A stretch of DNA of 64,000 nucleotides. Origin: Dietzia sp. ANT_WB102. Its GTDB lineage: Bacteria; Actinomycetota; Actinomycetes; Mycobacteriales; Mycobacteriaceae. Below are positions 1 to 10,792 of this stretch, piece by piece; position 1 is the stretch's first letter; every line of letters begins with the position of its first letter. The notes under the pieces were generated by a model, which saw only the letters and a list, made by a program, of their open reading frames with translations, ran no database searches and was not told the DNA's origin. The stretch is taken from assembly GCF_008369165.1 (NCBI RefSeq), contig NZ_VOBA01000001.1, positions 1,481,630 through 1,545,629 of the forward strand. Reading direction: 5' to 3'. Both the position numbers and the translations under genes were made by a program.

Positions 1-105
1 GGACGAGCCCGCCCGCGTCGTGCGCGAATACGGGCATGGTCGGCGCCGGGGCTTGCGCTCACGCTGGCGTTAGGCATCCCGTGTCCGTGTTGCTGGCGTG
101 CCTTC

Positions 106-111
106 TAGGCT
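106..111 (+). promoter_or_regulatory. Leaderless -10 element of cysQ
   Basis: TAGGCT matches the actinobacterial TANNNT -10 and is followed by exactly 7 nt and then the ATG at 119. This implies that transcription starts at the A of the start codon. It favours the ATG over the in-frame GTG at 98, which lies upstream of this -10. Inferred from spacing only. Confidence 0.55.
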
Positions 112-118
112 GGTGGTC

Positions 119-967
119 ATGACCGCCGCCACGCGTACCCCGGATCAACAGCTCGCCGTCGACCTCGCAATGGAGGCGGGGCGCCTGCTGGTGGACCTGC
201 GGTCCTCCGGTCCGTCCGGGCGAGAGCTCGGTGACCTCGGCGACCGGCGCGCCAACACCGTGCTGCTCGAGCGGCTCGCCGCCGATCGCCCCGATGACGC
301 GGTCCTGTCCGAGGAGTCCGCCGACGACCTCGCGCGAGTGGACTCCGATCGAGTGTGGATCATCGACCCCGTGGACGGCACGCGCGAGTACGGACTCGGC
401 GACCGACCGGACTGGGCCGTTCACGTGGCCCTATGGGAACGCGACGGAGACCCGGCGTTGTCACGGCTCACCGCCGCAGCAGTCGGTCTGCCGGCCCTCG
501 GCGTGGTGGCGGGGGTTGACGACGACGAGATCTACGCCGCACCCGTAGGCAACGGCGGGGTTCACGGGGGCGGCCTTCTTCCTCCGCGATCGGGCTCCCG
601 TCCGCGGATCGTCCTCTCGGCCTCCCGGCCGCCGCGATTCGCGGACGCGGTGGCGGAGGCGGTAGGTGGCGAGCTCGTGCCGCTGGGGTCGGCCGGCGCC
701 AAAGCGGCAGCTGTCGTCCGCGGTGAGGCGGACGCCTATATTCACGCCGGCGGGCAGTATCAGTGGGACTCGGCGGCGCCGGCCGGGGTGGCGTTGGCCC
801 GCGGGTTCGTCGCAGTGCGAATCGACGGCTCGCCGCTGGAGTACAACGTGGCGGACACTTACCTTCCGGACCTGCTCGTCTGCCGGTCCGACCTTGCCGA
901 CGCGATCCTGGGCGCGATCGCGGACCACGACGGCCCGGCCCCGCATAGAGCGGGACCGGGCCGTTAG
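119..967 (+). CDS. cysQ: 3'(2'),5'-bisphosphate nucleotidase CysQ (inositol monophosphatase fold)
   Basis: Predicted 282-aa soluble Mg2+-dependent phosphatase that hydrolyses 3'-phosphoadenosine 5'-phosphate from sulfate assimilation, and possibly inositol phosphates. The family metal site is visible as LSEE at about residues 63-66, the signature DPVDGT at 83-88, and a C-terminal WDSAAP at 216-221. From memory the protein resembles mycobacterial CysQ (Rv2131c) along its whole length, including the GDRRAN and SAGAKA segments. The start is set at ATG 119 because a TANNNT -10 lies 7 nt upstream. An upstream in-frame GTG at 98 would add seven residues but would overlap that promoter. The last codons are inside a strong hairpin that probably ends transcription toward the convergent DoxX gene. 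Confidence 0.9.
   Translation: MTAATRTPDQQLAVDLAMEAGRLLVDLRSSGPSGRELGDLGDRRANTVLLERLAADRPDDAVLSEESADDLARVDSDRVWIIDPVDGTREYGLGDRPDWAVHVALWERDGDPALSRLTAAAVGLPALGVVAGVDDDEIYAAPVGNGGVHGGGLLPPRSGSRPRIVLSASRPPRFADAVAEAVGGELVPLGSAGAKAAAVVRGEADAYIHAGGQYQWDSAAPAGVALARGFVAVRIDGSPLEYNVADTYLPDLLVCRSDLADAILGAIADHDGPAPHRAGPGR
930..964. terminator. Hairpin at the end of cysQ
   Basis: Two 15-nt arms (930-944 and 950-964) pair with one mismatch around an ATAGA loop. The stem lies entirely inside the last cysQ codons and stops one base before its TAG. There is no long T run, as is common in GC-rich actinobacteria. It separates convergent cysQ and the DoxX gene and could act in both directions. Confidence 0.6.
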
Positions 968-1017
968 TTCCGGCTGTTGCCGGGTGCCGTCGGGTTGGCG
1001 TCCCGCCGGCGGATCGT

Positions 1018-1413
1018 TTACTTGGCGGTGATCAGCGCGCCGGCGATGGCGGCCATGAACGCGTCCTTGGACAGGGGGATGCCCTCCTGGCTGGGGCGAA
1101 TGCCGTCGGCCTCGGTCATGGTGGGGTTGCGGAAGTACATCGCGAGCAGGCCGGCGGAGAACGCGCCGAGGGCGGCGCCGGCGATCTTGCGGGGCACGAT
1201 CGGGGTGAGCAGGGCGGCGCCGATCCCGATCTCGGAGTAGGCGACGAACTTGCCGAACGAATCCGGGTCCATCTTGTTCACGGCGGGCACTCCGGTCGCG
1301 GCGAAGCCCTGCAGTCCCTGGGCGGCTTCGGTCGGCATTCCGCGCTTGCCGAGGCCGGAGTTGAGAATGAAGGCTCCGGTGACTCCGCGGAGGATGGCGT
1401 TGGACAGGCTCAC
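1018..1413 (-). CDS. DoxX-like integral membrane protein
   Basis: Predicted 131-aa membrane protein with several hydrophobic segments, including one near its N-terminus with the FILNSGLGK turn and ones around IGIGAALLTPIVP and IAGAALGAFSAGLLAMYF. This is the usual pattern of small DoxX/DoxD-family proteins, which in mycobacteria are linked to redox homeostasis at the membrane. GTG at 1413 is chosen because AAGGGGAA precedes it at good spacing; the upstream in-frame extension is not membrane-like. The substrate or partner cannot be read from the sequence. It converges on cysQ and diverges from the YihY pair. Confidence 0.7.
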   Translation of the reverse strand: MSLSNAILRGVTGAFILNSGLGKRGMPTEAAQGLQGFAATGVPAVNKMDPDSFGKFVAYSEIGIGAALLTPIVPRKIAGAALGAFSAGLLAMYFRNPTMTEADGIRPSQEGIPLSKDAFMAAIAGALITAK

Positions 1414-1577
1414 GGCGTTCCCCTTGTTCGGTAACGGTGTAGTGGGTGGCAACTAGCTGATACGACACTTTGGTGACGTGGCATCAATCAGGGTAACGCA
1501 TCCGGCCCCGGTTGTAATCCCGCGCGAGACGGCGGGGTCGGGTGCGGTCGAGGCGCAGTGATGGGAAAGTCCTAGGC

Positions 1578-2651
1578 ATGAGTTCACTTAGCCCCGACAT
1601 CACCGACAAACCGCACCCTGACGCAGACCCGGACGCCGGGAAGCCGGACTCGCCCACCTCCTTGAAAAGAGGCACCTGGAAGCTCGGACTCAAACGCGCG
1701 GCGGTGGAGTTCAGCAAGGACAACTGCACCGACCTCGCCGCCTCGCTGACCTACTTCGCGGTCCTCTCGCTCTTCCCGGCGCTGCTCGCCGTGGTCTCTC
1801 TGCTCGGCGTGTTCGGCCAAGGCCAAGCCACAGTCGATGCCGTGATGGACATCCTCGATGGGTCGGTCCCCGAGGAGACCCTCGCAGCGCTGCGCGGGCC
1901 GATCGAGGGGCTGATCAACACGCCGGCGGCCGGGTTCGCCCTGGTCACCGGTGTCGTCGGCGCACTCTGGACGGCCTCCGGATACGTGGGCGGTTTCGGT
2001 CGGGCCATGAACCGCATCTACGAGGTCGAGGAAGGGCGGCCCTTCTGGAAGCTCAAGCCCATGATGGTCCTGCTCACCGCCGTCCTGCTGCTCCTGGTGG
2101 CGCTGGCCGGGCTCATGCTGGTCGTCAGCGGGCCCATCGCCCAATGGGTCGGTGACCTCATCGGGCTCGGCTCGACCGCCGTCACCGTGTGGGGCATCGC
2201 GAAGTGGCCGGTGCTGGTCCTCGTCGTCGTCATCATCCTGGCGGTCCTGTACGGGTTCGCGCCCAACGTCAAGCAGCCGAAGTTCCGGTGGATCTCACTC
2301 GGGGCGGTGGTCGCTCTGATCGTCTGGGGCGTCGCCACCGTCGGCTTCTTCTTCTACGTCTCGAACTTCAGTAGCTACAACGCCACCTACGGCTCGTTGG
2401 CCGGCGTGATCGTCTTCCTGCTGTGGCTCTGGATCACGAACAACGCCTTCCTGTTCGGCGCCGAGGTCGACGCGGAGATGGAGCGTGCCCGCCAGCTCCA
2501 AGCCGGAATGCATGCGGAGGAGAACATCCAGCTCCCGCCCCGTGACACCACAGCCAGTGACAAGGCCGCGGAGAAGCGCCAGCAGGCGATCGATGATGCC
2601 GCCGATGTCCGCCGCGAGGCCCAGGTGGAGCAGGCCCGCGACCGGACCTGA
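1578..2651 (+). CDS. YihY/virulence factor BrkB family membrane protein (copy 1)
   Basis: Predicted 357-aa polytopic inner-membrane protein of the YihY/BrkB family (formerly mis-called ribonuclease BN). It has a polar N-terminus of about 35 residues, then the conserved amphipathic start (DLAASLTYFAVLSLFPALLAV), a GxWTASGYV segment, and further hydrophobic helices ending in the family-typical GSLAGVIVFLLWLWI helix near residue 285. A charged tail of about 55 residues follows. The ATG at 1578 has a GGGAAA ribosome-binding site; an upstream in-frame GTG is less likely. The biochemical role of the family is unsettled. It is a close paralogue of the next gene, and the pair looks like a tandem duplication. 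Confidence 0.85.
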   Translation: MSSLSPDITDKPHPDADPDAGKPDSPTSLKRGTWKLGLKRAAVEFSKDNCTDLAASLTYFAVLSLFPALLAVVSLLGVFGQGQATVDAVMDILDGSVPEETLAALRGPIEGLINTPAAGFALVTGVVGALWTASGYVGGFGRAMNRIYEVEEGRPFWKLKPMMVLLTAVLLLLVALAGLMLVVSGPIAQWVGDLIGLGSTAVTVWGIAKWPVLVLVVVIILAVLYGFAPNVKQPKFRWISLGAVVALIVWGVATVGFFFYVSNFSSYNATYGSLAGVIVFLLWLWITNNAFLFGAEVDAEMERARQLQAGMHAEENIQLPPRDTTASDKAAEKRQQAIDDAADVRREAQVEQARDRT

Positions 2652-2698
2652 CCGGCGCGGCTGAGGCGCCCCCCGACGGCAGCGGACACAATCAGCTC

Positions 2699-5745
<3,047 letters not shown>

Positions 5746-5749
<4 letters not shown>

Positions 5750-6690
5750 CGGAGCCATTCCGACCGACCGGCCTGCCCCGGATCCTCGTGACCGGCGGTC
5801 GCGGCCAGCTCGGCAGCGCACTGTCCGGCGTGGCCGACACCCCTGGCCGCGACGAACTCGACCTCACCCGGCCGGACTCCATCGCGGCGGCGCTGGACCG
5901 GCACGCCCCGGAGGTGGTGATCAACGCGGCCGCATACACCGATGTCGACGGCGCGGAATCCGACGAGGCCACCGCGCGAGCAATCAACTCGGATGGCGTG
6001 GAGTCGTTGGCGGTCGCGTGCCGGGACAGGGGGACGAGGCTCATCCACATCAGCACCGACTACGTCTTCTCGGGCGAGGTCCCCGGTGGTGGCGATCCCG
6101 CCACGGCACCTGCCCTGGAGCCGTACGACCCCACTGCGCCGGCGACTGCGTACGGCCGCACCAAACTCGCGGGGGAACGGGCCGCGCTGGCCGTGTACCC
6201 GGAGACGACGATCATCCGCACCGCCTGGCTGTATACCGGGCCCGCGCGCGAGCGGCGAGGGATCCCCGGGGGCGACTTCGTTGCGACGATGGTCCGGTTG
6301 GAGCGCGAACGCGAAGAGATCACCGTGGTCGACGACCAGTGGGGCTCGCCGACCTACGCCCAGGCGCTCGCAAATCTCCTACTCGAGATGCTGGCAGTCG
6401 AGAATGCCGGAACCCACGACACCCGGGGCCTCACCCTGCACGCCACGGGCGGTGGTCGCGCCACCTGGTGCGATCTCGCCCGCGCGGTGTTCGAGGCCTA
6501 CGGTGCCGACCCCGAGCGGGTGCGACCGTGCACCACGGAGGAATTCCCCAGGCCCGCCCCGCGCCCAGCGTTCTCCGTGCTCTCTGACGCCGCGTGGCGC
6601 GATGCCGGTCTCTCGCCGCTGCCGGACTGGCGGGCCGACCTCACCTCCGCGATCGCCGAGGACGCGTGGCAGGCCCGGGGCGGTCGGTGA
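5746..6690 (+). CDS. rmlD: dTDP-4-dehydrorhamnose reductase
   Basis: Predicted 314-aa NAD(P)H-dependent reductase catalysing the last step of dTDP-L-rhamnose synthesis. The glycine motif GGRGQLG is at about residues 17-23, the STDYVFSG segment carries the Ser/Thr, and the catalytic YGRTK is at 136-140. WLYTG and [12 protein letters not shown] are further family landmarks. The GTG start overlaps the rmlA stop (GTGA), and the end overlaps the YdcF-like gene in the same way. Confidence 0.93.
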
Positions 6691-7244
6691 CTCACACGCC
6701 CCTGCACCGCACCGTCCTGTCCGCCACCGCGGTGCTGATCGCGGGCGCGCTCACGCTCACGGCCTGGGGTGCGTTCCTGCTGCAACCTCGCGCGGATGAG
6801 CCGGTGCGTGCAGACGCCGTGGTGATGCTCGCCGGCGCCGATGATGGCCGGCACCTCTACGCCCGCGACCTGGTGGAGGCGGGGTATGCCGAGACGTTGC
6901 TGGTGAGCAACCCCGGGGGCAATTCCGAGACGGTGGCACGGCGACTGTGCACCGGTGTCTCCCGCCCGGCCGATGCGGAGGTCGTCTGCTTCTCGCCCGA
7001 CCCGCGCACCACGTGGGGCGAGGCTCAGACGATCGCGGCGATCGCGAGGACGCGCGGCTGGGAACGAATCCTGGTGGTGACCAATCGACCCCACACGCTG
7101 AGGGCGGGCACGTGGATGCGGAACGCCACGGGGCTGGATGTGCGGATGACGCCCATCGAGCGCGTCGACCGCACGATGTTGCCGGTTCACCTGGTCTGGG
7201 AGATCGCCGGCTGGGTCAAGGGCCGCATCAACGGCTATTGGTGA
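6687..7244 (+). CDS. YdcF family (DUF218/ElyC-like) membrane-anchored protein
   Basis: Predicted 185-aa protein with one N-terminal hydrophobic segment (residues about 9-30) acting as an anchor, then a DUF218/YdcF domain recognisable by VRADAVVMLAGADDGR, the TTWGEAQ segment and the ILVVTNRPHTLRA motif. Family members are linked to envelope polysaccharide or carrier-lipid metabolism, but no reaction is established. The GTG start overlaps the rmlD stop by 4 nt, so it is probably the fourth gene of the rhamnose operon. The stop codon sits in the first unit of a short 16-bp repeat. Confidence 0.8.
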   Translation: MTHTPLHRTVLSATAVLIAGALTLTAWGAFLLQPRADEPVRADAVVMLAGADDGRHLYARDLVEAGYAETLLVSNPGGNSETVARRLCTGVSRPADAEVVCFSPDPRTTWGEAQTIAAIARTRGWERILVVTNRPHTLRAGTWMRNATGLDVRMTPIERVDRTMLPVHLVWEIAGWVKGRINGYW

Positions 7245-7282
7245 GCTCAGGACCCTGTGAGCTCAGACACCTGTGAGCTCAG
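7241..7282. repeat. Short direct repeat, 16-bp period, GTGAGCTCAG core
   Basis: Three identical 10-bp cores (starting at 7241, 7257 and 7273) are spaced exactly 16 bp apart. Each contains the palindrome GAGCTC. The first core carries the stop codon of the YdcF gene, and the third contains the stop codon of the convergent MpaB-like gene. It fills the whole 34-bp gap between the two genes. No terminator-type hairpin was seen there. Confidence 0.8.
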
Positions 7283-8145
7283 GCGGTCCCAGCCCGCATC
7301 GCGGACGGGGCCGCGATCGGCGCGCGGGTCGTGACCCGCGGTGAGGGCAGTCCCTCGTGCGCCTTGGTGATCCGCCCGAACACCGCGGCGCGGTCCATCG
7401 GCCGGTGCGGGAGATCCAATGCGCGACGCACCTCCGACGGCACCAGACTCGTGGCGGCGTCCACGACCGTGGTGCACGATCGGTGGGCGATCGCTGAGTT
7501 CTCAGTGACTCCGGGACAGGCGCGGGCGGCCTCACGCAGTCGCCTGGCGGCGCGGCGTCCGGCAACGGTGGTCCGGGCTCGAGCGCGGGAGCGGCGCAGG
7601 AGCTGCTCGAGTTCGCGGACGGTTGACGGGAAGCCCCGGGCGCCCTGGAGGTGTGCCAGACCCGACCACTGGTGCACGTACTTGTCGGAGTCGGCTGGGG
7701 AGAGCGGCTGACCCGAGAAGCGTTGGAAGGCGGCGAGCAGGGCCCATGCCATGGCGGCCTGCGCCCACTCGACGAGCCCCGGATCCGAGCCGTAGAAGTA
7801 GTCGCCGTGTTCGGTGGTGCCGGAGAACGAGCTGTGGTCGCGGTGGGCGTGCTCGATGGTCACCATGGCGTCGTCCACGGTGCCGAACGTCGAGATCTCC
7901 ACGAGATCGTGCAAGTAGTCGTCCACCGTCCACGGGTTCTCGTCGGCTCCGCAGGTCGCCAGCACGGCGGCGTAAGTGGGGTCGGAGATCAGCATGAGTA
8001 GGCCGGTCGTGATGCCGATCGGGGTGGACGCGTCGCCGTGGATACGCCAGATGGGCTCACCCTGATGGAACCAGCGGGGTCCGGGGATGTCGAGAATCGA
8101 GCACGCCGGTGCGCCCGCGGCAGCGCGTGGAACTAGTGCTGACAT
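7279..8145 (-). CDS. MpaB/rubber-oxygenase-type (DUF2236) oxygenase-like protein
   Basis: Predicted 288-aa protein of the DUF2236 family, which includes the fungal MpaB oxygenase and the latex-clearing haem enzymes. Landmarks are SILDIPGPRW, the AMVTIEHAHRDHSSFSG segment with candidate haem-ligand His residues, GDYFYGSDPGLVEWAQAAMAW (the family's DP-x-W helix) and RFSGQPLSPADSDKYV. The open frame extends further upstream, but ATG 8145 is where protein-like sequence begins; the extension is Arg/Pro-rich frame shadow. No signal peptide is evident. The substrate is unknown. The gene is convergent with the rhamnose operon. Confidence 0.7.
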   Translation of the reverse strand: MSALVPRAAAGAPACSILDIPGPRWFHQGEPIWRIHGDASTPIGITTGLLMLISDPTYAAVLATCGADENPWTVDDYLHDLVEISTFGTVDDAMVTIEHAHRDHSSFSGTTEHGDYFYGSDPGLVEWAQAAMAWALLAAFQRFSGQPLSPADSDKYVHQWSGLAHLQGARGFPSTVRELEQLLRRSRARARTTVAGRRAARRLREAARACPGVTENSAIAHRSCTTVVDAATSLVPSEVRRALDLPHRPMDRAAVFGRITKAHEGLPSPRVTTRAPIAAPSAMRAGTA

Positions 8146-8356
8146 GCACACACCCCGGGGTTGTGGCGCCGCCTGAGCGGGCGGCCGGATAGGACCTGTC
8201 ACAGACTCTATCGTCCGGCTGCGCGCTAGTGAAGGAATCCGGCTGTGGTCGCTGAGGAAATCACGAGAGACCCCGGCATGGCGGGGCCGAAGGCGTGGGG
8301 GCTCTAGGGTGGACGGTGCATGCCAGACGCGTTTCAGAACCCGCAAGGAGACGGCC

Positions 8357-9163
8357 GTGACCGCTACCCCTCTTCCCGACCCCCGCACCGGCCCCGTCGT
8401 CCCGGACCGCTTCGCCGGCCGCACCGCGCTCGTCACCGGCGCGAGCCGCGGGATCGGCTTGGGGATCGCCCGCCGCCTGCTCGCCGAGGGGGCGTCGGTG
8501 GTCATCACCGCGCGCGGTCAGGAGGGGCTCGACCAGGCCGTCGCGGACCTCGGCGCGCCGCAGCGGGTGCTGGCCGTGGCCGGCAAGAGCGACGACGAGG
8601 GCCACCAGAGTGAGGTCGTCGCCCGCGCCGAGGAGGCATTCGGGCCCATCGACCTGCTGGTCAACAACACCGGTATCAATCCGGTGTACGGACGGACGGT
8701 GGACCTCGATCTCGCGGCCGCCCGCAAGATCACCGAGGTCAACGCGCTCGGCACCCTGTCCTGGACGCAGAAGGTCTACCATTCGGGCCTTGGCGAGCGT
8801 GGCGGCGCGGTCGTCAATATCGCCTCGATCGCCGGCCTGGCCCCGTCTCCCGGGATCGGCTGGTACGGCGCCACCAAGGCGCTGGTGATGCGGCTGACGC
8901 AGGAGCTCGCGGTGGAGGTCGGGCCGGCAGTGCGCGTCAACGCGGTGGCCCCGGGTGTGGTCAAGACCAGATTCGCCGAGGCGCTGTACGAAGGCCGCGA
9001 GGAGGCCATGAGTGCGGCGCTGCCGGCCGGCCGGTTGGGGGTACCCGACGACATCGCCGGACCCGTTGCGTTCCTGTTGTCCGACGACGCCCACTGGATG
9101 ACCGGCCAGACCCTGGTCGTCGACGGTGGCGCGCACATCGTCGGCGCGGGCCTGCAGGGCTGA
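8357..9163 (+). CDS. Short-chain dehydrogenase/reductase (Rv2766c-like)
   Basis: Predicted 268-aa classical SDR with an NAD(P)-binding TGASRGIG at residues 27-34, NNTGINP (the NNAG position), a Ser in NIASIAGL, and the catalytic YGATK at 170-174. It ends in the family-typical WMTGQTLVVDGG. From memory it is close to mycobacterial Rv2766c-type reductases of unknown substrate. GTG 8357 is chosen because AAGGAG lies 6 nt upstream; earlier in-frame starts give a non-conserved extension. The physiological substrate (a keto-acyl or alcohol) cannot be deduced. Confidence 0.88.
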   Translation: MTATPLPDPRTGPVVPDRFAGRTALVTGASRGIGLGIARRLLAEGASVVITARGQEGLDQAVADLGAPQRVLAVAGKSDDEGHQSEVVARAEEAFGPIDLLVNNTGINPVYGRTVDLDLAAARKITEVNALGTLSWTQKVYHSGLGERGGAVVNIASIAGLAPSPGIGWYGATKALVMRLTQELAVEVGPAVRVNAVAPGVVKTRFAEALYEGREEAMSAALPAGRLGVPDDIAGPVAFLLSDDAHWMTGQTLVVDGGAHIVGAGLQG

Positions 9164-9177
9164 CGGGGGCGACAGCT

Positions 9178-9729
9178 GTGACCTCGATCCAGGAATACTG
9201 CGCCTCGACTGGTCGAAGCCTCGAGGCGAGCCCGCCCATGGCCGTCGCCGCGCAGCCGCTGACCTGGGTGGACAACCCGCCGTGGCAGCGGATCGACTCT
9301 CCCGAGCCGTCCGCGGTGATCTACGTGGACCCGGCGGCCCACCGCGACGGGTTCTCACCCAACGCGGTGGCCACCTGTGCCCGCGTCACCCCCGCGATGG
9401 GCACTGAGCAGGCGGTCGACATGATCGTCGCCACCGCCGACTCGTTGACCGACTGGGTGCTGCTCGACCAGGTGGCGGGCGAGGGAGACGTGTCCGCCGG
9501 TGCCGTGCGGAGCGCCTATCGCTACCTGCGAGGCACGTACTCGGCCGAACCGGGCCAGATGGCCACCTCGAGTCTGATCGTGGGATGGAGCGACGACGAG
9601 GCCACATATGTGTTTCAGTTCGTCGTCACCGGGTGGCGCGAGGACGTTTCCGTCCACGACGACGCCATGGGCTGCTTGCTGATCGGGGAGTGGACGGCTG
9701 CGCAGATCGTGGACGCCATGCGCGGCTAA
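9178..9729 (+). CDS. Conserved hypothetical protein, possibly LpqN/LpqT-like fold
   Basis: Predicted 183-aa protein without signal peptide or membrane helix, starting 14 nt after the SDR. The order of elements is an N-terminal TSIQEYC, a WQRID segment, DPAAHRDGFSPNAV, and a late beta-rich stretch ending in an IVDAMRG helix. This recalls the LpqN/LpqT lipoprotein family of mycobacteria, but here without a lipobox, so a cytoplasmic location is inferred. The family call is tentative. The GTG at 9178 is used; ATG 9238 is an alternative. Confidence 0.6.
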   Translation: MTSIQEYCASTGRSLEASPPMAVAAQPLTWVDNPPWQRIDSPEPSAVIYVDPAAHRDGFSPNAVATCARVTPAMGTEQAVDMIVATADSLTDWVLLDQVAGEGDVSAGAVRSAYRYLRGTYSAEPGQMATSSLIVGWSDDEATYVFQFVVTGWREDVSVHDDAMGCLLIGEWTAAQIVDAMRG

Positions 9730-9800
9730 GGTGGGCGACGCCCGTCAGCGGGGCGCCACAGGAGACGAGAACCGGCAGACGGTGGGAAGGCGGGACCGAC

Positions 9801-10460
9801 GTGCAGCTACGTGAGCTCAGCGTGTCGGGGGCGTGGGAGATCACCCCCAGGCAGATCTCCGACGATCGGGGGATGTTCCACGAGGCGTTCACCGACGAGG
9901 CCTTCCGTCGTATGACCGGTCACCGCTTCGACCTCGCTCAGGTCAACGTGTCGGTCTCCGGGGAGGGGGTGCTGCGAGGTCTGCACTTCGCCGACGTCCC
10001 GCCCGGTCAGGCCAAGTACGTGCTGTGCCCGTCCGGCACCGTGTTCGACGTGATCGTGGACGTCCGCGTGGGCTCGCCGACCTTCGGCGAGTGGGCCGGG
10101 GTCATCCTGGATTCCGTCGAACAGCGGGCGATCTACATCCCCGAGGGCGTCGCGCACGGGTTCCTGGCGCTCGAGCCGCAGTCCACCGTGATGTACTTCT
10201 GCTCTGAGGGGTGGCGGCCCGGAGCCGAGCATGTGATCGACGCATTCGATCCCAAGATCGCGATCGACTGGCCCCGAACGGCCCTCGACGGTACGGCCAT
10301 CGAGCACGTGATGAGCGAGCGCGACCGCGATGCCCCGAGCCTGCTCGACGTCGCTGCCGACGGCCGTCTGCCACAGTGGGAGGCCTGCCGGACGCACGTC
10401 GAGCGACTGCGGACTGTGTCGTCCAGAGTCGATGCGGAGTGGCGCCCAGGCGGGAGCTGA
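9801..10460 (+). CDS. rmlC: dTDP-4-dehydrorhamnose 3,5-epimerase
   Basis: Predicted 219-aa cupin-fold epimerase, the third step of dTDP-L-rhamnose synthesis. The family core is clear: DDRGMFHEAFT, GVLRGLHF with the catalytic His at residue 62, GQAKYVLCPSG, VFDVIVDVRVGSPTFG, and the IYIPEGVAHGF segment. The start is GTG 9801; the region upstream in the same frame is non-coding in character. It is separated from rmlB-rmlA-rmlD by about 3 kb holding three unrelated genes. The C-terminal extension of about 25 residues beyond the usual end is charged and probably flexible. Confidence 0.92.
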   Translation: MQLRELSVSGAWEITPRQISDDRGMFHEAFTDEAFRRMTGHRFDLAQVNVSVSGEGVLRGLHFADVPPGQAKYVLCPSGTVFDVIVDVRVGSPTFGEWAGVILDSVEQRAIYIPEGVAHGFLALEPQSTVMYFCSEGWRPGAEHVIDAFDPKIAIDWPRTALDGTAIEHVMSERDRDAPSLLDVAADGRLPQWEACRTHVERLRTVSSRVDAEWRPGGS

Positions 10461-10475
10461 TCTACCCTCTTTTGT

Positions 10476-10491
10476 ATACCCCATGGGGTAT
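10476..10491. promoter_or_regulatory. Perfect 16-bp palindrome, copper-type (CsoR/RicR-like) operator candidate
   Basis: ATACCCCATGGGGTAT is a perfect inverted repeat 25 bp upstream of the ATG of a 44-aa Cys-rich protein. Its TACCC...GGGTA arms resemble operators of the CsoR/RicR copper-sensor family. No csoR-type gene is in the window. The match to the family is from memory; the palindrome itself is directly visible. Confidence 0.6.
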
Positions 10492-10515
10492 CGAGTCTAT
10501 TGTGAGGAGATCATC

Positions 10516-10650
10516 ATGTGTTACCCGGTCACCTGCCCCGTCTGCGGCAAGACCACCTGGGACGGCTGTGGTGAGCACGTCGACCAGGTCAAGGCCACCG
10601 TGCCCGCCGAGCAGTGGTGCGACGGACAGCACGAGGCAGCCGCGAACTGA
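10516..10650 (+). CDS. Small Cys-rich protein, putative metal-binding
   Basis: 44-aa protein with Cys at residues 2, 7, 10, 18 and 35 and His at 21 and 39. C7-x2-C10 followed by WDGCGEH looks like a mini zinc-ribbon or metal knuckle. Small proteins beginning MC(Y/R)P.TC..CGKTTW..CG.HVD are, from memory, widespread in actinobacteria and have no assigned role. GAGGAGA precedes the ATG at a good distance. The palindrome upstream suggests repression by a metal sensor, so a metallothionein-like or metal-relay role is possible but only inferred. Confidence 0.75.
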   Translation: MCYPVTCPVCGKTTWDGCGEHVDQVKATVPAEQWCDGQHEAAAN

Positions 10651-10792
10651 CTCCTGGACGGGACGCGACCCGGCGACATCAGTGGTTCGCCTGTAGCCCG
10701 GCGGGGGCGACCAGCGCCGGTCCGGGCCCGACGGCGTGGCACACGGGGTAGAACCGGGGGAAGGCTAATCCCTCATCCCCTCCGGAGGCCCC

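Noticed and set aside
1-73. Possible gene ends at the left edge: a plus-strand tail ending at TAG 73, or a minus-strand start at ATG 38
   Set aside because: Each gives too few residues (23 and 12) and no recognisable motif or ribosome-binding site to support a call.
461-1468. 335-aa minus-strand frame overlapping cysQ and the DoxX gene
   Set aside because: It is antisense to cysQ and out of frame with the DoxX gene, and is Arg/Pro-rich without any family motif.
7241-7282. CRISPR-like reading of the 16-bp repeat
   Set aside because: Repeats of 10 bp with 6-bp gaps and only three copies; no cas gene.
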